64,000 nucleotides of DNA from Strongylocentrotus purpuratus. Taxonomy: Eukaryota; Echinodermata; Echinoidea; Camarodonta; Strongylocentrotidae. The position numbers were made by a program, and so were the translations under genes. Shown piece by piece: positions 58,599 through 64,000 of the stretch (within the stretch, counting starts at the first letter, position 1; each line of letters opens with the position of its first letter). The notes beneath the pieces were generated by a model. It saw nothing but the letters and a program-made list of their open reading frames with translations, had not been told where the DNA came from and ran no database searches. The stretch is taken from assembly GCF_000002235.5 (NCBI RefSeq), contig NW_022145611.1, positions 14,230,882-14,294,881 of the forward strand, given 5' to 3'.

Positions 58599-58639
58599 TG
58601 GGGGGGGGGGGTCTCTATTAGTATGACCCCCCCCCCCCC

Positions 58640-58673
<34 letters not shown>
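58599..58673. repeat. Poly-G, poly-C and poly-A cluster
   Basis: About 12 G are followed by about 14 C and then about 33 A. Tract lengths may be unreliable. Confidence 0.85.
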
Positions 58674-58674
<1 letters not shown>

Positions 58675-58680
58675 AATTCC

Positions 58681-59653
58681 TGAAATGATTCACATAATTT
58701 GATTCTATCTGAAGCATACCGGACTTTTTATTGGTTATAAAACTGTTTTTTCTTCATTAACATAGGGCAGAGTACGCCGCCCATATGCTGGATACGCCCT
58801 TGATTATTGAATTAGTCTTTTCGGATTAGTTAGTTAATTTCGATGCACTCAAATATGTTTGAACAAGTTTTGAACATGAACGGAGAAAAATTTCTATAAT
58901 TTCTATAATTTTATCTTGCTTGCACGTTAAATTTTAGGCGCCAAGAAGCCGATCATGATCATTTATATTTTCAGAATTGGTAAATACACTGTTGCCGAAA
59001 AATTGTACAAATTTGTTTACCTATTTTTATGACGTGATAAGGAGAACATAATTAATTCTTGATAAATAAAGTTTATAATAATCTTCTCAGAATCGACGTC
59101 TGGATACGTCACTGTTTAAAAAGGAATGTGTACAATAAATAGTGGCTTAGCATGGGCCCAGCCATTTCGATGGTAATACCATCATGGGGAAAGGGTATTG
59201 GTCTTTTTACTGGGTGCATGATGAAATTAATATTATTATTATTTATTTGGCAAAGACAAATCAAGAAAAAGTGAGTTACATGTATGTTAGGAAACAGATC
59301 AACAAAATTAATTAACCTTCACCAGAAGATCACCAAATAGGTGGATGTTGAAAAGGAAGTTTTATTTTTTTGTCCCCTTGCATTATTGTCACGCTAAGTG
59401 CAGGTGTGGTCGATTCTTGTTATTCTCATTTTCTACCCCTCCGCCTTTTTCTCCCCTCCATTCCTCTCTTTATCTGACCCTTTTCCTTTCTCACTTTCTC
59501 TGAGTCTGTCTGTCTGTCTGTTTTTGGTTTAGCCCAACAGAATATCAATAAATAAAAACATTCACATACTATTTTATCTCAGTGAGCATTTCTTTCGTTA
59601 AATACTAGTATTTAATCCCCCATCCCCCCCTCTCTCTCTAACCCCCTCTCTCA

Positions 59654-59693
<40 letters not shown>

Positions 59694-59699
59694 TTCTCT

Positions 59700-59733
<34 letters not shown>

Positions 59734-61379
59734 CACGTTTAAGATATTAATATATAATTATTTACATATTCGTAAGGAGTGCACTACAACTGTTGAACAT
59801 GGTGGGTCGTCACCGTGGGTATGTGTGGTTTGCGGTTGTGTTAGTGGTGGGTGTGCGTGTGTATAAGTATGAACCCATATATTCATTGATGTCAAATTAT
59901 AATTTTGTTTATCATACCAATCTGCAGAGAACGCAAGTATGTGACAAACTCATGTTCTTTGGGGCGAGGGGAAATGAAATATTGGTAAAATGATGTCCTG
60001 ATATAATATTCTCTTAGAAGCTATATACTTGAATCACATGACGTTCATTTGAAATACGTATCAACTTCGGAAATTGTCATCTGGTTTTCTTTAAAACATT
60101 TTTTCCACAAGGAAATCAATATTTTTTATATTTTTTATTTGAGCATTGATTGCTATATAGGCCAATAGACGAGTTTACTCACTACCAGTTCCTAGCAAAG
60201 GTTGGTATAGGCCTATGTATAATAAACTGTAATGACAAATGCAGACTGGAAAGTGGGAGCTGAAAATATGAACCCTTTATTTGGTATTGAAGAATTCAAT
60301 AAATAAAATCAACATATAATGATTATGATACATCATATACAAATATAAAGCATATAGACCATAATAATGCTAATTATTGTGGTAATATTCATCTATACTA
60401 CCATTTCATAATCTTAATACGTACTACAAATACTTTATGAAATTTGGCAAAGACTATTAAAAAAATCATTGACATCTGTAAACATTTGGGGATATCAGTG
60501 TTTTCACATTATTTTACTTTTCTTGTTTGAATGAGCAATGATTCTTTTAATAACTGTAAACAGGATTTAAAATGAGCACAAATAATACTAATGTCAACAT
60601 TGATGTTGCGCCGTTTGGGAATTGTAAGTCTATGAATTAAGACGAGTCAGCCTATCTAACAACAACAACAACAATACTAATTACAAAATGAAAATAATAA
60701 TAATAGTAGCAGTAACAATAATAATAATAACAATAATTATTATTATCAATTGATTTAACAATTCTGGCCAATAAAATGCTTCAGTATGGAGATTTTGTGG
60801 AATTTTATTAAATCATGTATACATAAATGCAAAGTAACGATGGTAACCCTTTTAACGTTAACGTTATCTGGGTAACATATATAACAGATACATTCGCACT
60901 TACACAATATAGACAACTTCATAGTTTACTAAGTAGAAGTGTCCACCAGACAGACCGTTGTAGATGAGATAAGAGAACTTGTGAATGGCAACTTTACAGC
61001 ACATAAATAGCACATGATTTGACGAAAATCAATCTGTCTCATAAAACCACACGTAATTTTTTTGTTGGGCAATGCAAGAGCGAAAACAGTTATTTGTAGA
61101 ATACATTATGTACAGAAAAATAGCGATTTTCCAACGTTTGTGGATGTTCTCTTTCTAAACTGCTGGATATCAATACAAACAGGCTCGGATCCGTTGATAC
61201 GCCATGTTATGTTTGGTAGAGATGTCATTTTATGTCAAGTTTGTAGGGCCATTTGCGAGGGACTAGCTACTTTCATCGCTACACGGGACGCCAAGGAAAG
61301 GACTGTATACTAGACGAACTGAAAAGGAACGTTACAAGTGTCTCAAGGATCAACCTAAATGTACATAGTTTGCGGGAGC
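58681..61379. other. Intergenic DNA downstream of the peptide gene
   Basis: This is AT-rich DNA with a long CT microsatellite (59626-59731) and AAT/AAC-type repeats (60660-60750). It must include the 3' UTR of the minus-strand peptide gene at its right end. No exon is recognised. Confidence 0.55.
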
Positions 61380-61727
61380 TTAATAGCGGAACTGCTTGCA
61401 ACCCAGATCATGGAATCCTTTCCTGCACCCGTGGAAGCAGTTTCCGAGCTTGTAGGTTGGGAAGAAAGAATGGCAGAAACTGCAGTCGCTGACGCAAACG
61501 CGACGTCGGTCACGGCTGAATGCTTCTCCACCCCTCGTTAATCGGGAGAAGACGTCATCGTTGTCGCCCCCCTGCATCGCGTCCCACATTTCTAACTGTT
61601 GTTCATCGATGTCATTGTCGCCTTGGAGTTCGTCGACGTTCTGTTTGTCGTATGTTGGGAGAGCGTAGCTCTGGATGAAAACCAGTAGCGAGCAGATGAG
61701 AAGAAGGTATTGCGATAGCGTGTTCAT
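61380..61727 (-). CDS. Secreted six-cysteine peptide precursor, eclosion-hormone type, 115 aa
   Basis: The protein starts with a signal peptide (residues 1 to about 22: hydrophobic LLLICSLLVF, then QSYA). An acidic spacer follows (about 28-60, rich in D, E, N and Q). Next is a dibasic/furin-like site RDRRR (72-76), then a C-terminal peptide of 39 residues with six cysteines at 78, 82, 85, 97, 101 and 110. The spacing C-x3-C-x2-C-x11-C-x3-C-x8-C is nearly that of arthropod eclosion hormones (C-x3-C-x2-C-x12-C-x3-C). Eclosion-hormone-type precursors are known in echinoderms. I infer a neurosecretory peptide processed from the precursor; its receptor would be a guanylyl cyclase if it acts like the insect hormone. 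An acceptor (CAG at 61741-61743) lies 13 bases before the ATG, so a 5' non-coding exon is likely. Alternatives are another cysteine-rich toxin- or defensin-like peptide. Confidence 0.8.
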   Translation of the reverse strand: MNTLSQYLLLICSLLVFIQSYALPTYDKQNVDELQGDNDIDEQQLEMWDAMQGGDNDDVFSRLTRGGEAFSRDRRRVCVSDCSFCHSFFPTYKLGNCFHGCRKGFHDLGCKQFRY

Positions 61728-61743
61728 TGTGGACTGTAGGCTG

Positions 61744-62947
61744 CAGCGGGAAACAAAATGAACAGAATGACTGTTAGTATAGTCAGATGGTATTGAGGTT
61801 AAGTAAGTTAGTAGACAGTAACGAAATCAAATTATACAACAATCTACTACTAATATCCGACTACTTTAAATCGTTCCTTATTCATTCGTGATCAACTTTT
61901 ATAGTTCTTCTATAATAGTGTATTCATCAAAATGAAATTCTTGAATGATTCTATTTGCAATGATAAAGCAACCTGTGGCGTACATATCAATTGCCAACAA
62001 ATGATGACGGTTAAGTGAATTAGAAGAATATTAACGAGGGAAAAGGACATTATGACATGTTTTATCCTTCTATAACTCCGCTCGATTGCTTTGCTCCCTC
62101 CATTTTAAAGTTCTAGTGCGACCCTTGGGAAAGTGTCTCACAATGTGCTGAAGAACCTGACGTATAATTACGCTCCGCCACTCCTTGTTAACTACATGTA
62201 TAATCTATGCAAGATGTTGCTTTTGGTTGTATCTTTGGCATTCAGTCAAATTTGACTTTTTCCACCTTATCTGGTTCTTTAATCAAATCAGTCGATGTAG
62301 GCCTTATCTGCATGTAGGCCAATAATTTGAGAGCGTCTACTGCTGCCTCATTCCTCTGGTTATTTCTGTTCTTAATTCCTCTACCCCAGTAAATATGACT
62401 GTTTCTGTTACAGTCCATTACATTTCAACATATGGGCCTTAACCATTAATAATTTTTTCACTGTTTTGTGTTTCCTGCTTATGATAATTCCTCTCAACAG
62501 CTTATTTACTTGTCTCTTTGCTACAATAAAACTTTTGTGAGGATTCGATGAAATAGTTCGCGTCTTACCCTCCAGCGTCTTCTTTAAAAAACTTATGGTA
62601 ATAAGTGATGATTTCAATATTATACCATTCTAAATACTACGTTTTTATTTGATGTGTACTCTGAATATAATAATTTTTTTGTGGTGATGATTTTGAAATG
62701 ATTTAGATTGAATGATATTGCTACTTGACTATCGATTCTGTTGTAACAAAATGGTTTAAGAGAGATGCTTTATTCAATGGGTTAATATAATAAATGTAAG
62801 GGAAGAAATGAAAGCCATAGTTTAAATTTCACCGTTTATTACCGAACGGATGGGACGGGTTGTACCTTGGGTGCAAGTGTTAATAACTTTCCCCTGCAAT
62901 GGGGTTGTGAGGAGAGGAGTATTCCGGCTAAGCCCTATGCCGACAAA
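61744..62947. other. Upstream region of the peptide gene
   Basis: This is non-coding, AT-rich DNA. It should hold the promoter and a 5' non-coding exon of the peptide gene, but I cannot place them. Confidence 0.5.
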
Positions 62948-63145
62948 GGAGAAACCTCGAAAACTTTGAAAAACCTGGGCCTCGTTGCATGAAATTTAGC
63001 ATTGACGGTATCTTTGCAATTCATGGTAACTTCCATGGAAACCTTGTTTTGATTCATTGTTGAGTGACGTCGCCATGGTAGTTACCATCAGTGGTAAGTT
63101 TTAAGCCACGGGCCCAGGTTGTTCCAATTTTTCAAGGTTTCTCCT
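62948..63145. mobile_element. MITE with AGGAGAAACCT ends (198 bp)
   Basis: About 36 bp at each end are imperfect inverted repeats: the left runs AGGAGAAACCTCGAAAA to AACCTGGGCC, and the right is its mirror, GGCCCAGGTT to TTTTCAAGGTTTCTCCT. Inside, TGGTAACTTCCATGG and CCATGGTAGTTACCA are a further inverted pair. Confidence 0.85.
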
Positions 63146-64000
63146 ACATGACATTAAAATGGATGATATTCACGGAAAGGGGAAAACATCACGTACTTTT
63201 TGAAAGTCAATCTGTAGAAGATCAACTAGTTTTACTTGCATTACGCTTGCCTAACACATAGACAATGTATAGTCTTTATAAATACATTTTTCAAAACAGT
63301 CAATGTGCTAAAGGGTGTTTGATTTGTTTCAAAATATTTCACTTTCTCCACTTTTATAATCATCTTCATTTGTAATTGCGGGCAGATATATTTGTATTAC
63401 GGGAAAGGTATCCAACGTGCATTAAAGAGATTAGATTTAAGATGAATGATGTATATAACGTCAAGATAGACGAAAACAGAAAGGTAGAAACTAAAAAAGT
63501 ATTCAATCAATCTCGGCAAAAAGCCAGTTTCATTGTCAGTCATACACTAAAAGGGCGAATTTAAATCATTTAATACCTTTACCACATCTTATTCATATTT
63601 GAGGAATAGATTGCCATTTCCAATATCGGTGTCTGGTTACGACCGTGCCCTTTTGTTAATGCTTCTCATGGTCGTATATGAAGTGAGAATAGGTTGGGTA
63701 GTATATCGGTGTATTATCAGAGAGAAAGCGGCCAACCTGCCCCGGGTATTCTATTGAGTTAGCCAGCTTGGTATACCCGGTCATAATCGGTCTAATGACT
63801 AATGTACATATCATCCAATGAACCTTTTGACATGCGATCCAAAAGATCATCAGTATAGAGCAAATCTCTACAAATGCATCCATCTCTGACAAAGTAAATG
63901 GGTTATTGTACCCCTCATATCACACGTTATGAATCGATAATTACCATCCATCATTTTGATGGTCAGTTTTGTGCCTCCACGAGCCATCTTTTCTAGAGCG
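63146..64000. other. Unassigned right edge
   Basis: I see no exon with splice context, no RNA gene and no named repeat here. Open frames at 63376-63564 (+) and 63656-63892 (-) have no recognisable domain. Confidence 0.5.

Overview
The window is a piece of an invertebrate deuterostome genome, most likely an echinoderm and probably a sea urchin. It is AT-rich (roughly 36% GC by eye). Its genes have many short exons with GT-AG introns of 0.3-6 kb, and the introns are full of short inverted-repeat DNA transposons, tRNA-derived SINEs and LINE pieces. One small gene encodes an eclosion-hormone-type peptide precursor, a family known from echinoderms among deuterostomes. The species cannot be fixed from the sequence alone.

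Six protein-coding genes are supported, five by reading spliced exons that stay in frame end to end. In order they are: SPTLC2-like serine palmitoyltransferase subunit 2 (+, 324-16068, 12 exons, 545 aa); NDUFB1, a small complex I subunit (+, 22329-22511, 60 aa, with a non-coding first exon near 20.9 kb); NEK2 mitotic kinase (-, 25110-32493, 8 exons, 453 aa); ATXN3 Josephin deubiquitinase (+, 33414-40516, 8 exons, 363 aa); FANCL ubiquitin ligase (-, 43394-54163, 10 exons, 378 aa); and a secreted six-cysteine, eclosion-hormone-like peptide precursor (-, 61380-61727, 115 aa).

The genes do unrelated jobs (sphingolipid synthesis, respiration, centrosome and mitosis control, ubiquitin editing, DNA crosslink repair, peptide signalling), so there is no operon-like logic. 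The layout is still informative. NEK2 and ATXN3 are head to head with about 0.9 kb between start codons. NDUFB1/NEK2 and ATXN3/FANCL are tail to tail. NDUFB1 lies upstream of ATXN3 on the same strand, as in human chromosome 14q32, and SPTLC2 is also on human chromosome 14, so this looks like an ancient linkage with NEK2 inserted.

Mobile DNA accounts for much of the rest: a nearly perfect 0.89 kb foldback element with 9-bp target duplications in ATXN3 intron 1; a 1.45 kb TA-flanked palindromic element in SPTLC2 intron 3; hAT-like elements; several MITE families present in two copies; SINEs; and a 2.6 kb 5'-truncated CR1/L2-like LINE in FANCL intron 1. A recurring oddity is that exon ends, together with their 5' splice sites, have decayed tandem copies just downstream (three FANCL exons and SPTLC2 exon 1). 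The last ATXN3 exon shows a related pattern past its stop codon. No CRISPR, rRNA, intact tRNA gene or retrovirus-like element was recognised.
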